A DNA stretch of 64,000 nt from Gemmatimonadota bacterium (GCA_009840005.1 VXOR01000021.1:1-64000), one strand, 5' to 3'. Positions 23,338 to 31,728 are shown, numbered from the stretch's first letter. Made by a program: numbers and translations. Notes: generated by a model not told the origin, from the letters alone.

Positions 23338-24042
23338 ATGACCTTAACCCCCTTGCTAAAACGGGCAACCAACGATGATTTAGGGCCGTTGGTCGAGTAC
23401 TTAACAGGCAGAATCAGCGAACATTTTACTGGTAGGGACGTGTATCAAAAACACTACCCCAACCATCAAAAATACGTCGATGTGATTGAATCGGAGTTGC
23501 GGCGGTATGGGGGAAATACCATTGCCAACATTTTCAGGGGAGAAGGCCCACCCTATGACGAAATTGTCCACGATGTAGCCAAAAAGCTCGATGTGGATTT
23601 TTCCGATACCGATTCGATTGAGGAAATCGAAATCAAGATGCTGTTCAAGGTCTTAGAGCGCAGTTATGAGGACATGAGCGATGCGGAGAAAAAAGAGTTG
23701 GCCAAGTTGTTCGCGGACAGCGGAGTTGAAAACGCCGATTTCAATGGAGGTTTTCCCGCAGCAACTATAACGGCCCAATTAGCAGGGACAGCGGGAGGTT
23801 TTGCTACCTACCAGATTGCCGTAATCGTAGCAAACAAAGTCTCGTATGCAGTCCTTGGCAAAGGGTTGTCTATGGCTGCGAATGCGGCTATCACACGCTC
23901 CATAGGATACTTTTTAGGGCCGGTCGGATGGGCCGTATCGGGGCTTTTGGCAGTAGGTACTATCACTGGCCCCGCCTACCGTGTAACCATCCCCTGCGTT
24001 TTGCACGTCGCCTATCTCCGGCAAAAATTAAAGCAGGAATAG
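23338..24042 (+). CDS. YaaW/UPF0174-family protein, element cargo
   Basis: 234 aa. The N-terminal half (VDVIESELRRYGGNTIANIFRGEGPPYDEIVHDVAKKLDV) and the C-terminal YRVTIPCVLHVAYLRQKLK match the pattern I know for E. coli YaaW (ELQHFGGDSIANKLRG and YRVTIPAVLQIACLRR). Between them is a Gly/Ala-rich hydrophobic stretch (residues about 140-215) that may insert in or contact the membrane. The molecular function of the family is unknown. AAGGAG precedes the ATG. It is the only clear cargo of the element, which makes a host-benefit or phage-defence role plausible but unproven. Confidence 0.75.
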   Translation: MTLTPLLKRATNDDLGPLVEYLTGRISEHFTGRDVYQKHYPNHQKYVDVIESELRRYGGNTIANIFRGEGPPYDEIVHDVAKKLDVDFSDTDSIEEIEIKMLFKVLERSYEDMSDAEKKELAKLFADSGVENADFNGGFPAATITAQLAGTAGGFATYQIAVIVANKVSYAVLGKGLSMAANAAITRSIGYFLGPVGWAVSGLLAVGTITGPAYRVTIPCVLHVAYLRQKLKQE

Positions 24043-24067
24043 CCGCCAGACAGTAGCTACAAAACAA

Positions 24068-24102
24068 AAAGGGGGGCTGACAATTTCTGCCAGCCCCCCT
24101 TT
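24068..24102. terminator. Bidirectional intrinsic terminator between cargo gene and integrase
   Basis: GGGGGGCTG (24071-24079) pairs with CAGCCCCCC (24091-24099), flanked by AAA and TTT that extend the stem, with A- and T-rich runs on the two sides. It terminates both the plus-strand cargo gene and the minus-strand integrase gene. Confidence 0.85.
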
Positions 24103-24124
24103 CTTTCATCGCTGTGCTACGAAT

Positions 24125-25333
24125 TTACTCACCCTCACCTTCTCCGTCTTCGGCTTCCTCAATCGCCAGTCCCATCTTAATCGCCGTTTGTGCGCCGATG
24201 GCCTCACGCGCTTCTCTGACAGGGGCACCAACGGCCCTAACGTATCTATCGGCCATCGCGGTTGTCTTATGCCCAAGCAGATCGCGCAGGACATGGGCAC
24301 CAACGCCCGAAGCGGCGGCAGCGGTCATAAAGCTACGCCTCAAATCGTGCAGCTTGACGTTTTCCAATCCGGCGTCTTTAGTGATCTCGCCAAAGTGTTT
24401 CCATACCGTCCGATAAATCGTCGCAACCCGCCCATTGTTGCTAAATACCCAAGGGCAACGGTTGGAGTGCGGAAGGTCGTTGAGGATGTTCAAGGCGGCT
24501 TCGGGAAGGTGATGGACTCGCCTCCCCGTTTTTGTATCGCGCAACACCAACAGCCCCGTCTCCCAATTTATGTCCTCCCATTGAATACTCAAAACCTCCC
24601 CGATGCGAAGGCCGGTGAGGCTGGCGAATCGAATCACGGCAACCGATACAGGATGCTGATTTTCAAACTTATTCAGACTCTTAGACAGCGCGGCCAACTC
24701 CAAAGAGTCCAAGGTTCTATCCCGCGCCTCTTCTTTCGCCCGGTCAATCCCGTAGGCTGGATTGGAATGTTGCGGCCTAAGCTCCCAACGCTCGAATTGG
24801 GTAAACAATCGCGAAGTGAGGGCCAGCACCCGATTCCGAATTGTTCCCGTAAGTGGCTCAATCATTCGCTCCACATCGCTGCGCTTCACATCGGCAATCT
24901 TGAGCTTGCCCAACGCTGGCCTCAGATACTTGTTGGCCTGTTGATTGTATTCATAGGCCGTCCGCTTTTTCAGCCGCCCCATCTTGATTCGGTTGGGCGC
25001 AAACTCATTAAAAAAACGGTCAAGGCCATCAACTACGGTTGGGGCTTGTTCCGCTCTTTCTCTCGCTTCCTGCTTGACTTCCAACGGATCAAGCTCGCTG
25101 GCCCGAATGCCTTCAAGATGCTCTGCGGCCTGTTTTCGTGCGGCCTTCAGAGACATAACCGAAGCGCGGCCAAGGGTCATTCTGCGCTCACGACCATTGA
25201 CCCTATAGTTGAGGATGTAGGATTTGACCCCTTTGGCCGTAACTCGAAGGCCAAGCCCTCTGATTTGTCCATCCCAAAATATGCGGGTTTTGCCCTCTGC
25301 TTTGGCGTCTCGAACTTCTCTTTCTGTCAGCAT
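24125..25333 (-). CDS. P4-type tyrosine recombinase/integrase
   Basis: 402 aa. The N-terminal DUF4102-like arm-binding domain (FWDGQIRGLGLRVTAKGVKSYILNYRVNGRERRMTLG) is followed by a SAM-like core-binding domain and the catalytic domain with Arg in SLTGLRIGEVL, HDLRR, the GH motif LLGHKTTAMADRY and the final Tyr. It would catalyse integration and excision between the tRNA-Thr core repeats. AAAGGA lies six bases before the ATG. Five direct GTGTCAGT copies lie immediately upstream (25378-25466), suggesting arm sites that may also autoregulate the promoter. Confidence 0.93.
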   Translation of the reverse strand: MLTEREVRDAKAEGKTRIFWDGQIRGLGLRVTAKGVKSYILNYRVNGRERRMTLGRASVMSLKAARKQAAEHLEGIRASELDPLEVKQEARERAEQAPTVVDGLDRFFNEFAPNRIKMGRLKKRTAYEYNQQANKYLRPALGKLKIADVKRSDVERMIEPLTGTIRNRVLALTSRLFTQFERWELRPQHSNPAYGIDRAKEEARDRTLDSLELAALSKSLNKFENQHPVSVAVIRFASLTGLRIGEVLSIQWEDINWETGLLVLRDTKTGRRVHHLPEAALNILNDLPHSNRCPWVFSNNGRVATIYRTVWKHFGEITKDAGLENVKLHDLRRSFMTAAAASGVGAHVLRDLLGHKTTAMADRYVRAVGAPVREAREAIGAQTAIKMGLAIEEAEDGEGEGE

Positions 25334-25702
25334 TTTCAGTCCTTTCTCGAAGGGTGTATGAGGATGTTTTTAAGGCCGTGTCAGTGTTTTGTGTCAGTAA
25401 TATTTCGGTCTTTTGTCCGGATTTAAAGAGAGAATGTGTCAGTCTGTGTCAGTATTCTGTGTCAGTAAAAGACAAAATAATGCCTAATTTGAGTTAAATC
25501 AATCAAAATATTACTAAAGATTAAATCGGGATAAAACAGGAGCTTACGAGATCGAAGCGGGGAATTAAAGAGGGAATAAAAAATGATTACAAATCAGATG
25601 CTCTACCAACTGAGCTAAGGCGGCTCTCTGTTAAATCTACGCCATCGGATTACCCTTTACAAATGTCTTCGGCGAGACTTCGGCGTGAGCTCAATCGAAC
25701 GC
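25334..25702. other. Right end of element: GTGTCAGT direct repeats and partial tRNA-Thr
   Basis: Non-coding. GTGTCAGT occurs five times: 25378-25385, 25391-25398, 25436-25443, 25446-25453 and 25459-25466. A sixth copy at 22690-22697 lies just outside the intact tRNA. From 25585 to 25625 the minus strand reads as the 5' part of a tRNA-Thr up to the anticodon loop. Beyond 25625 the chromosome continues toward the FAD oxidoreductase gene end. Confidence 0.6.
25600..25625 (-). repeat. Attachment-site repeat (partial tRNA-Thr copy)
   Basis: Exact 26-bp copy of 22764-22789, the acceptor and D-arm half of tRNA-Thr. Homology continues weakly into an anticodon-loop sequence with the same TGT anticodon but a different stem, then is lost. 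It is therefore the crossover core or a fragment of a second tRNA-Thr. Confidence 0.8.
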
Positions 25703-27457
25703 TCAGCCGAGCCGCTGCGCCATCCGGTGCGCCAAGTCCCCTCGCGTTATAGGGTCGCCGCCCGCAAGATCCGGCGATAGGCCCGCAGATCTCAGATGCT
25801 CATCAGGCGCATCAGCCAAGGTATCTGGCTCAAAGCGCAAATGATCGGCGCACCCCGACCATATCCCCTCCACAGCCAGCGTCTGCACGGCCGCAAAGGC
25901 CGGATGCCCAAGCGGCACGTCCTCGTACCAATACAGCGGCACGCCAGCCGTCAGCAAAGTCTGCTGGTACTGACGGCGCAAAGCCGCGCTGCTACACACA
26001 TCCGCTGGAGTCCGTTGCTGACCCAAGCAAAAAGCAGCCAGCGCACCAGCGGCCTCGCCGATATTCCACTCCACGGGATGCAAGCGGTAGCAACCATTGG
26101 TGATGTGCGTAGTGCCGATGTTCTTGCAGGCCGCCAGCAAGTTGTCCGAGTGCCGCGACACAAGCGCACCCAGCGGGATCTGGAAGGGCTTGGTGGGCGC
26201 GGTGTACACCACATCGGTGGCTTGGCCGTGGATGTCGATGGCGTACCAACCCACGCCAACGCTGTCGCTAAAAGGAGCGGCACGCGCATTGGGCTGATGC
26301 GGAGCGGCGACCTCTTGCTCGACAATGGTCTTGCGCGCTTCAATGCGCCGGGACTCGCGGATGTAGGGGTACTGGGAGAAGCCATCGGCGGTCCCCATGA
26401 TGTCGGGGCGCAACCGCAGTTCGGGATAACCGAAACCGCCGCCGTCGCGCGGCACCTCGGTTTGTAACCAGTACAGCAACCCCAAGCTCAGTTCCTTGGC
26501 CGCGGCTATCTGCTGCGCCTGCGCGGCGGGCGTCACGTCGACGAGGGTGCCGCCGGTGTAGTCGTTGCCCTGCCAGTTGATCAACGCCACGTCCCCAGGC
26601 ACCTGTCCCTCGGCGAATTGATCGGCGCACAACAGGCGGCGGTAGGCCCAAAAGGAACCGGGTAAGTCGCCGACGGTCTCGAAGAATCGGTACGTGCGCG
26701 GGCCGCGGGCGTACTGCAAGGTCAAGGTGTAGGGCTGCTGGTCGCGGTGGCGCTCGTAGTTCGTCGGGCGAGCAATAGTGTGATCTTGACCGGGGCAGAA
26801 ATCGACCGCAAACGGGCAGGTAAAAGACTGGGTCAGATGCGGGGCCGGGTCGTCGGCGCGGGCGTGCGGCTCGCCGGTCTGGTCGCGGCTTTCAGCGCCG
26901 GAGACGTAGGGAACCGGCAACAGGGGCAGCAGGTCGCCCAGCTCCGTCGCGTCGAGCACATACGCCGGGGCAAAGCGCAAGACGTTTGTACCCCCTTCTT
27001 GGACGACATCTACAGTGCGGATGGACTGTCCTTGGACGTGGGCGGCAGACGCACGGGCGTGGTAAAACAACATTAGGCGACCGGCCTCAATTTGCGGTAC
27101 AACTAAAGACAGCAGGGACGTTAGACCGGCTCGCGGCTCAAAGCACAGCGCAGAGACCCAACCGGCCCCGGGGTTGAAGTGCGGGTCGGCTGGGTTTTTC
27201 AGTTTGTACTTGCGACGATAGAATGCGCGAATGCCAGCACGGAATTCGCCGTACAGGGCCGTACCGCCGAAGTGCTCTATGTGCGGGTGCTCGTCTAAGG
27301 CAGCGACGCCCTGGCTGGTGGCTTGGCCGCCGATCCACGGGTTTTCTTCGGTCAGACAGACTCGATAGCCCAAGCGGGCGGCGCGCACGGCCGCGGCCAC
27401 GCCGCCCAAGCCGCCGCCCAAGACCAAGATGTCGCATTCAATGGTGCGGGTTTCCAT
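25703..27457 (-). CDS. FAD-dependent oxidoreductase (FAD_oxidored family)
   Basis: 584 aa. The dinucleotide-binding motif ILVLGGGLGGVAAAVRAARLG is at residues about 10-30, followed by EENPWIGGQATSQGVAALDEH as in the PF12831-type family; a second conserved block IGTTHITNGCYRLHPVEWNIGEAAGALAAFCL near the C-terminus completes the FAD site. Substrates in the family are poorly known, often linked to sugar or uronate catabolism. Its stop codon falls in the sequence CTCGGCTGAGC, the core of a small repeat found elsewhere. A TGGCCAGTG repeat lies just upstream of the start. Confidence 0.85.
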   Translation of the reverse strand: METRTIECDILVLGGGLGGVAAAVRAARLGYRVCLTEENPWIGGQATSQGVAALDEHPHIEHFGGTALYGEFRAGIRAFYRRKYKLKNPADPHFNPGAGWVSALCFEPRAGLTSLLSLVVPQIEAGRLMLFYHARASAAHVQGQSIRTVDVVQEGGTNVLRFAPAYVLDATELGDLLPLLPVPYVSGAESRDQTGEPHARADDPAPHLTQSFTCPFAVDFCPGQDHTIARPTNYERHRDQQPYTLTLQYARGPRTYRFFETVGDLPGSFWAYRRLLCADQFAEGQVPGDVALINWQGNDYTGGTLVDVTPAAQAQQIAAAKELSLGLLYWLQTEVPRDGGGFGYPELRLRPDIMGTADGFSQYPYIRESRRIEARKTIVEQEVAAPHQPNARAAPFSDSVGVGWYAIDIHGQATDVVYTAPTKPFQIPLGALVSRHSDNLLAACKNIGTTHITNGCYRLHPVEWNIGEAAGALAAFCLGQQRTPADVCSSAALRRQYQQTLLTAGVPLYWYEDVPLGHPAFAAVQTLAVEGIWSGCADHLRFEPDTLADAPDEHLRSAGLSPDLAGGDPITRGDLAHRMAQRLG

Positions 27458-27459
27458 AA

Positions 27460-27560
27460 TTAGTGGCCAGTGGCCAGTGATCAGTGATCAGTTCCCTTCC
27501 CTCCCGGCCCATAGGGCGCGGTGCGGGGGCTGGCCATTAACCACTGGCCACTGACCACTT
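27460..27560. repeat. Dispersed repeat, TGGCCAGTG...CACTGGCCACT family (copy A)
   Basis: Begins with alternating TGGCCAGTG and TGATCAGTGATCAGT units, has a GC-rich centre containing CCCATAGGGCGCGG, and ends with complementary CACTGGCCACT. A second copy with the same order of parts is at 42196-42279. It fills the space between two minus-strand genes and abuts the stop codon of the downstream one. Confidence 0.6.
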
Positions 27561-27561
27561 C

Positions 27562-28407
27562 TTAACTGAGTCCGGCTTGTTCCCACACGCGGCCTAGCGC
27601 GGCAGCCGTAGCCGCCACGGCCTCCTCCCGCTCCATGGCGCGCACCCGCTCGCTGAACGGCTCGACCATGACCGGCCCGTCGTAGCCAATCTGCTGCAAG
27701 GCGCTGAGAAATGTCGCGATGTCGATTACGCCAGTCGCCCCGGGCAAGTCGCGCACATTGTCGAGTTGATCGTCAATTTCTACGCCAGCCGGTGCATCGT
27801 TGACGTGTACATCCACCACTTGCTGGGGGCGCAAGCGGCGCACATCCTCAGCCGTCTCGTGGGCCGTGTACCAATGCCAGCTATCGAGCAGAAAGCCCAC
27901 ATTCTCGCCTACGGCTTGGCACAGTTCCTCCATTTGCTCCATGGTGTGGACAAACTCGTACTGCTTGCTCGACCACAGCGTTTTCGGCGCGACGTATTCC
28001 AAACCCAACCACACGCCTTCGTCGGCGAGCACCGCCGCAGCCGGCCGCAGTCGCTCGACGTGAAAGGCGAAGTTCTCTTGGTACGTCAGCTCGTCCGAGG
28101 TCGGCATAAGCCAAGTCGCCGTCCGCCGCACCCCCAAGGCCGCCGCCACCTTTGCCAACGCCGGCAACTGCGCCAAGCTCGCTCGGTATGCAGCCTCCTC
28201 CCCGCGAAAATCAACGGGAAATCCCCACGCCGACAGCCGCACGCCCTTGCGCTCGGCCAGCGCGAGGGCCTCTTCCGCACCCATGGCCGCGACTTCGCCA
28301 ATGTTGAAATGATACCCAGCAAACCCATGCCGCACGGCCAAATCAAGCCCGTCTGCGAGGTTTTCTACGCTTGCGCCGATAGCCCCCGGCGATAGCGAGC
28401 GAAACAT
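27562..28407 (-). CDS. Sugar phosphate isomerase/epimerase (xylose isomerase-like TIM barrel)
   Basis: 281 aa AP-endonuclease-2-like TIM barrel. Typical metal-site strands are seen: GLEYVAPKT (Glu), FLLDSWHWYTAHE (Asp, His), DVHVNDAP (His, Asp) and PVMVEPFSE (Glu). It probably isomerises a keto sugar or hydroxypyruvate; the substrate is not readable. AGGAG precedes the ATG. It lies downstream of the FAD oxidoreductase in the direction of neither transcript coupling nor overlap, separated by the repeat, but is probably of the same catabolic context. Confidence 0.82.
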   Translation of the reverse strand: MFRSLSPGAIGASVENLADGLDLAVRHGFAGYHFNIGEVAAMGAEEALALAERKGVRLSAWGFPVDFRGEEAAYRASLAQLPALAKVAAALGVRRTATWLMPTSDELTYQENFAFHVERLRPAAAVLADEGVWLGLEYVAPKTLWSSKQYEFVHTMEQMEELCQAVGENVGFLLDSWHWYTAHETAEDVRRLRPQQVVDVHVNDAPAGVEIDDQLDNVRDLPGATGVIDIATFLSALQQIGYDGPVMVEPFSERVRAMEREEAVAATAAALGRVWEQAGLS

Positions 28408-28458
28408 AGCTTCTCCTTTTTGGTTGATTGTTGGCGAGTAATTCTACGCCTTACCTGC

Positions 28459-30030
28459 TCACGCCTGCTCTACGTCAAACGCCGCGACATCGCGCTCATC
28501 CTTGCTGAACTCCACCGCAATCAGGTAGATCGGCTGCCCCAAGGCGCGATACTTATCCGCGTAGCGCCGTTCCTTTAGCTGCGCCAGCGCCGCACCCGCC
28601 GACGACAACTCCACCACCTTGAATTCAAACAAATAGACATGGCCGTTGAACAAAACCGCCATGTCCAGCCGGCCGTGGCTGCTGCTGTCCTCCACCCGAA
28701 TGTCCAAGCCCAAGCCCGCGAAATAGGAGTAGAACACACTCGCGTAGTAGCCCTCGTACTGGGCGATGTCGTTGTTGGTGTACCACTCGTAGGGAATGCT
28801 GGCAAAGAAAGCATGGAACAGCGTCTCCAACCCGGCGAAATCGTTGGCCTCTAACAGCCGAGACAGCCGCACGCTGTTGGCTATCTGCCGCGTCGAATCC
28901 TTCACCAAGTAGCTCAGCAAGCTCTCGTTGAGGCTCTGCCGCACCTCCCGGTTGGGATAGCCCAACTGATAGAACCGCTTGCCGCCCAAGTCCTCGGTGG
29001 CGGTTATCGTCAGGTAGCCGGTCTGGAACAGCAGCGCCTCGGTGGCGATATGATCGACGTCAAAGGTCGAGAGCAACTCGTCGCTGCCGATCATCTCACT
29101 CAGTGCCAACGAACTAACCTGCCGCTGGCAAAGCGTTTCGACCAAGAACGTCGGCGTACCGGTCTCAAACCAATACGCTTTGAACGCACGGCTGTCGAAC
29201 AGCAGCAGAATGTCGAACGGGTTGTACACCTTCTCGTCGCCGAGCGACTCGGCTGAGCTTGTCGAAGCCCAACGATAGCCGTTGTACCAGTCGCGGATCT
29301 GCTCCCGGTCCAAGCCGGGGAGTTCGGGCGTGAACACAGTATCCAAATCCGCCTCAGTGTAGCCACAGAGGGCCGAATAGCGCGGGTCTAAGGTGATGTC
29401 CTTCAGATTGTTGAGGCCAGAAAACAGGCTGACTTTGGAAAACTTGCTCACCCCAGTAATGAACGTGAAGCGGACGTGGGCATCGCAGTCCTTGATGACC
29501 GCGTACAGGCCGCGCAGAAAGTCGCGGTTGGCGCGGGCGATGTCCGGCAGATCCAGCGCGTCTAAAATCGGCTTGTCGTATTCGTCAATCAGCACGGCGA
29601 CCGGCTGCCCGGCTTGGTCGTGCAGGGCTTCCAGTAGAAAGGCAAAACGGCCGGGGGCCGTGGAGTACTCAGAGACGACCCCCGCCCGGCGTTCGATCGC
29701 GGCGAGTTGCTCCATGAGCGTGGCCTCCACGTAGCCGGGTTCCTTGAAATTGCCGCTGCCAAAGCTGAGCCGCAGCACCGGATGGCGCACCGACCAATCC
29801 CAACGGTCGTGGATGTAAAGCCCGGCAAACAGCGGCTCGTTGCCTTCGAACAGCTCCTTGAGCGTGTCCAAAAACAGGCTTTTGCCAAAGCGCCGAGGAC
29901 GCGACAGGAAGTAATGAGTACCCTCGTCGAGCAGCCGGCGGATGTAAGCGGTTTTATCGACGTAGTAGCAATTCTCTTCCCGAATTTTGCGGAAGGTCTG
30001 AATGCCGATGGGCAGTCTGCGTCTAGTCAT
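28459..30030 (-). CDS. AAA-ATPase-like / PD-(D/E)XK nuclease family protein (paralogue 1)
   Basis: 523 aa. The N-terminal AAA_ATPase_like domain has the opening LPIGIQTFRKIREENCYYVDKT and Walker A-like RPRRFGKSLFLDTL, then VLIDEYDKPI as Walker B. The C-terminal PDDEXK_9 nuclease carries RLDMAVLFNGHVYLFEFKVVE. Such proteins are abundant in some genomes as repeated families; their role is unknown, with transposon or defence links proposed. Start 30030 has GGAGG upstream. Relative to paralogue 2 it carries an 8-codon in-frame insertion (29245-29268) made of a CTCGGCTGAGCT repeat, giving ASTSSAES before LGDEKVYNP. Confidence 0.88.
   Translation of the reverse strand: MTRRRLPIGIQTFRKIREENCYYVDKTAYIRRLLDEGTHYFLSRPRRFGKSLFLDTLKELFEGNEPLFAGLYIHDRWDWSVRHPVLRLSFGSGNFKEPGYVEATLMEQLAAIERRAGVVSEYSTAPGRFAFLLEALHDQAGQPVAVLIDEYDKPILDALDLPDIARANRDFLRGLYAVIKDCDAHVRFTFITGVSKFSKVSLFSGLNNLKDITLDPRYSALCGYTEADLDTVFTPELPGLDREQIRDWYNGYRWASTSSAESLGDEKVYNPFDILLLFDSRAFKAYWFETGTPTFLVETLCQRQVSSLALSEMIGSDELLSTFDVDHIATEALLFQTGYLTITATEDLGGKRFYQLGYPNREVRQSLNESLLSYLVKDSTRQIANSVRLSRLLEANDFAGLETLFHAFFASIPYEWYTNNDIAQYEGYYASVFYSYFAGLGLDIRVEDSSSHGRLDMAVLFNGHVYLFEFKVVELSSAGAALAQLKERRYADKYRALGQPIYLIAVEFSKDERDVAAFDVEQA
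29245..29268 (-). repeat. 24-bp REP-like insertion inside the coding sequence of paralogue 1
   Basis: Absent from the otherwise collinear paralogue at 30101-31675. It contains CTCGGCTGAGCT followed by TGTCGAAGC. The insertion is a multiple of three and keeps the frame. A related 24-bp insertion occupies a different position in paralogue 2. Confidence 0.65.
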
Positions 30031-30100
30031 GGGCGCACCTCCTTCAGGCACAACGTTTCTCCTATTGTTTTCCCCCCACGTCACACCGCTACATGCTCAA

Positions 30101-31675
30101 TCACGCCTGTTCCACGTCAAACGCCGTGACATTGCGCTCATCCTTGCTGAACTCCACGCCAATCAGGTAAATCGGCTGCCCCAAACCGCGATATTTGTCC
30201 GCGTAGCCTCGCTCCTTTAGCTGCGCCAGCGCCGCACCCGCAGACGAAAGCTCAACTACCTTGAACTCGAACAGATAGACGTGGCCGTTGAACAAAACCG
30301 CCATGTCCAAACGGCCGTGGCTGCTGCTGTCCTCCACTCGAATGTCCAGCCCTAGCCCGGCGAAATAGGAGTAGAACACACTGGCGTAGTAGCCTTCATA
30401 GTGGGCGATGTCGTTGTTGGTGTACCACTCGTAGGGAATGCTGGCGAAGAAAGCATGGAACAGCGTCTTAAGCCCGGTGAAGTCGTTGGCTTCCAACAGC
30501 CGATACAACCGTGTACTGTTGGCCCTCTGCCGCGTCGAGTCCGTCACCAAGTAGCGCAGCAGGCTGCGGTTCAGACTTTGGCGCACCTCGCGGTTGGGAT
30601 AGCCCAGGCGATAGATCGGCTCGCCACCAACGTCCTCCTCGTCGGTTATCGTCAGGTAGCCGGTCTGGAACAGCAGCGCCTCGGTGGCGATGTCATCGAC
30701 ATCAAACGTCGAGAGCAACTCGTCGCTGCCCTCCATCGCGCCGAGGTCTAAGGAACTGACGCGGCGCTTGAACAGCGCTTCGATTAGGAACCTCGGCGTA
30801 CCGGTCTCAAACCAATAGGCGGCGAATCGGCGACGGCGAAAGAGCAGCAGGATGTCAAAAGGGTTGTACACCTTCTCGTCGCCGAGCCAACTATAGCCAT
30901 TGTACCAGTCGCGGATCTGGTCTCGGTCCAAGCCGGGCAGTTCTGGCGCGAACACGGTGTCTATATCGGCGTCGGTGTAGCCGCACAGGGCGGAGTATTC
31001 GGGTTCAAGGGTGATGTCGGTGAGGTTGTTAAGGCCGGAAAACAGGCTGACCCTCGGCTGAGCTCGGGTCGAAGCCTTGGAGAATTTGCTCACCCCGGTA
31101 ATGAACGTGAAGCGGATGTGCGCGTCGGCAAACTTCACGGTCGAATACAGGCCGCGCAGAAAGTCGCGATTGGCGCGGGCGACCTCCGGCACTTCCAGCG
31201 CATCCAAAATCGGCTTGTCGTATTCGTCGATCAGCACGGCAACGCGCTGCCCGCTGCGCTCGTGCAGCACCTTCATCAAACGGCGGAAGCGAGCCGAAGC
31301 GGTGTCGTCATCGTGCGGGACGACCTCCGTTTCCTCTTCCATCGCGTTCAATTGCGCCGCCACTTCCTTTTGCAAGTCGTCCGGCCCTTGGTAGGTGCCA
31401 CTGCTGAAGTCGAGCCGCAGCACCGGATGGCGCACCGACCAATCCCAATGGTCGTGGATGTGCAGCCCCGCAAATAGCGGCTCGTTGCCTTCGAACAGCT
31501 CCTTGAGCGTGTCCAAAAACAGGCTCTTGCCAAAGCGCCGGGGACGAGACAGGAAGTAGTGTGTGCCCTCGTCGAGCAGCCGCTGGATATAGGCGGTTTT
31601 ATCGACGTAGTAGCAGTCCTCTGCCCGAATTTTGCGGAAGGTCTGAATGCCGATGGGCAGTCGGCGTTTGCTCAT
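30101..31675 (-). CDS. AAA-ATPase-like / PD-(D/E)XK nuclease family protein (paralogue 2)
   Basis: 524 aa, collinear with the protein at 28459-30030 and very similar at both ends. It has RPRRFGKSLFLDTLKELFEG, VLIDEYDKPILDALEVPE and the C-terminal nuclease segment RLDMAVLFNGHVYLFEFK. The regions corresponding to about residues 85-130 are divergent. It lacks the ASTSSAES insertion of paralogue 1 but has its own 8-residue insertion (STRAQPR region) between SKFSK and VSLFSGLNN. The tandem arrangement, same strand and near-identical upstream sequences (GCCTGAAG-AGGTGCGCCC) indicate a recent duplication. Confidence 0.88.
   Translation of the reverse strand: MSKRRLPIGIQTFRKIRAEDCYYVDKTAYIQRLLDEGTHYFLSRPRRFGKSLFLDTLKELFEGNEPLFAGLHIHDHWDWSVRHPVLRLDFSSGTYQGPDDLQKEVAAQLNAMEEETEVVPHDDDTASARFRRLMKVLHERSGQRVAVLIDEYDKPILDALEVPEVARANRDFLRGLYSTVKFADAHIRFTFITGVSKFSKASTRAQPRVSLFSGLNNLTDITLEPEYSALCGYTDADIDTVFAPELPGLDRDQIRDWYNGYSWLGDEKVYNPFDILLLFRRRRFAAYWFETGTPRFLIEALFKRRVSSLDLGAMEGSDELLSTFDVDDIATEALLFQTGYLTITDEEDVGGEPIYRLGYPNREVRQSLNRSLLRYLVTDSTRQRANSTRLYRLLEANDFTGLKTLFHAFFASIPYEWYTNNDIAHYEGYYASVFYSYFAGLGLDIRVEDSSSHGRLDMAVLFNGHVYLFEFKVVELSSAGAALAQLKERGYADKYRGLGQPIYLIGVEFSKDERNVTAFDVEQA
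31052..31075 (-). repeat. 24-bp REP-like insertion inside the coding sequence of paralogue 2
   Basis: Sequence CTCGGCTGAGCTCGG then GTCGAAGC, absent at the same site in paralogue 1 (around 29430). It shares its CTCGGCTGAGCT and GTCGAAGC parts with the insertion at 29245-29268 and again keeps the frame. Confidence 0.65.
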
Positions 31676-31728
31676 GGGCGCACCTTCTTCAGGCACAACG
31701 TTTCTCCTATTATTCTTTGGTTCTTATC

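Larger units (their letters stand above)
22764..25625. mobile_element. Mini integrative element inserted at tRNA-Thr (2.9 kb)
   Basis: Bounded by a perfect 26-bp direct repeat: 22764-22789 (inside the 5' half of the intact tRNA-Thr) and 25600-25625. Near the right copy, tRNA-like sequence continues through an anticodon-loop ATTACAA and then stops, so the right end carries a partial tRNA. Inside are a P4-type tyrosine integrase (24125-25333) next to the right end and a single clear cargo gene (23338-24042, YaaW-like), separated by a strong terminator. Candidate arm-type integrase sites occur at both ends. No replication, capsid or conjugation gene is present, so mobility would need only the integrase, or a helper for transfer. 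Confidence 0.8.

Noticed and set aside
24188..25426. Plus-strand frame of over 400 codons opposite the integrase
   Set aside because: It is the complement of a clear tyrosine recombinase with all catalytic residues; the plus-strand product shows no family features.
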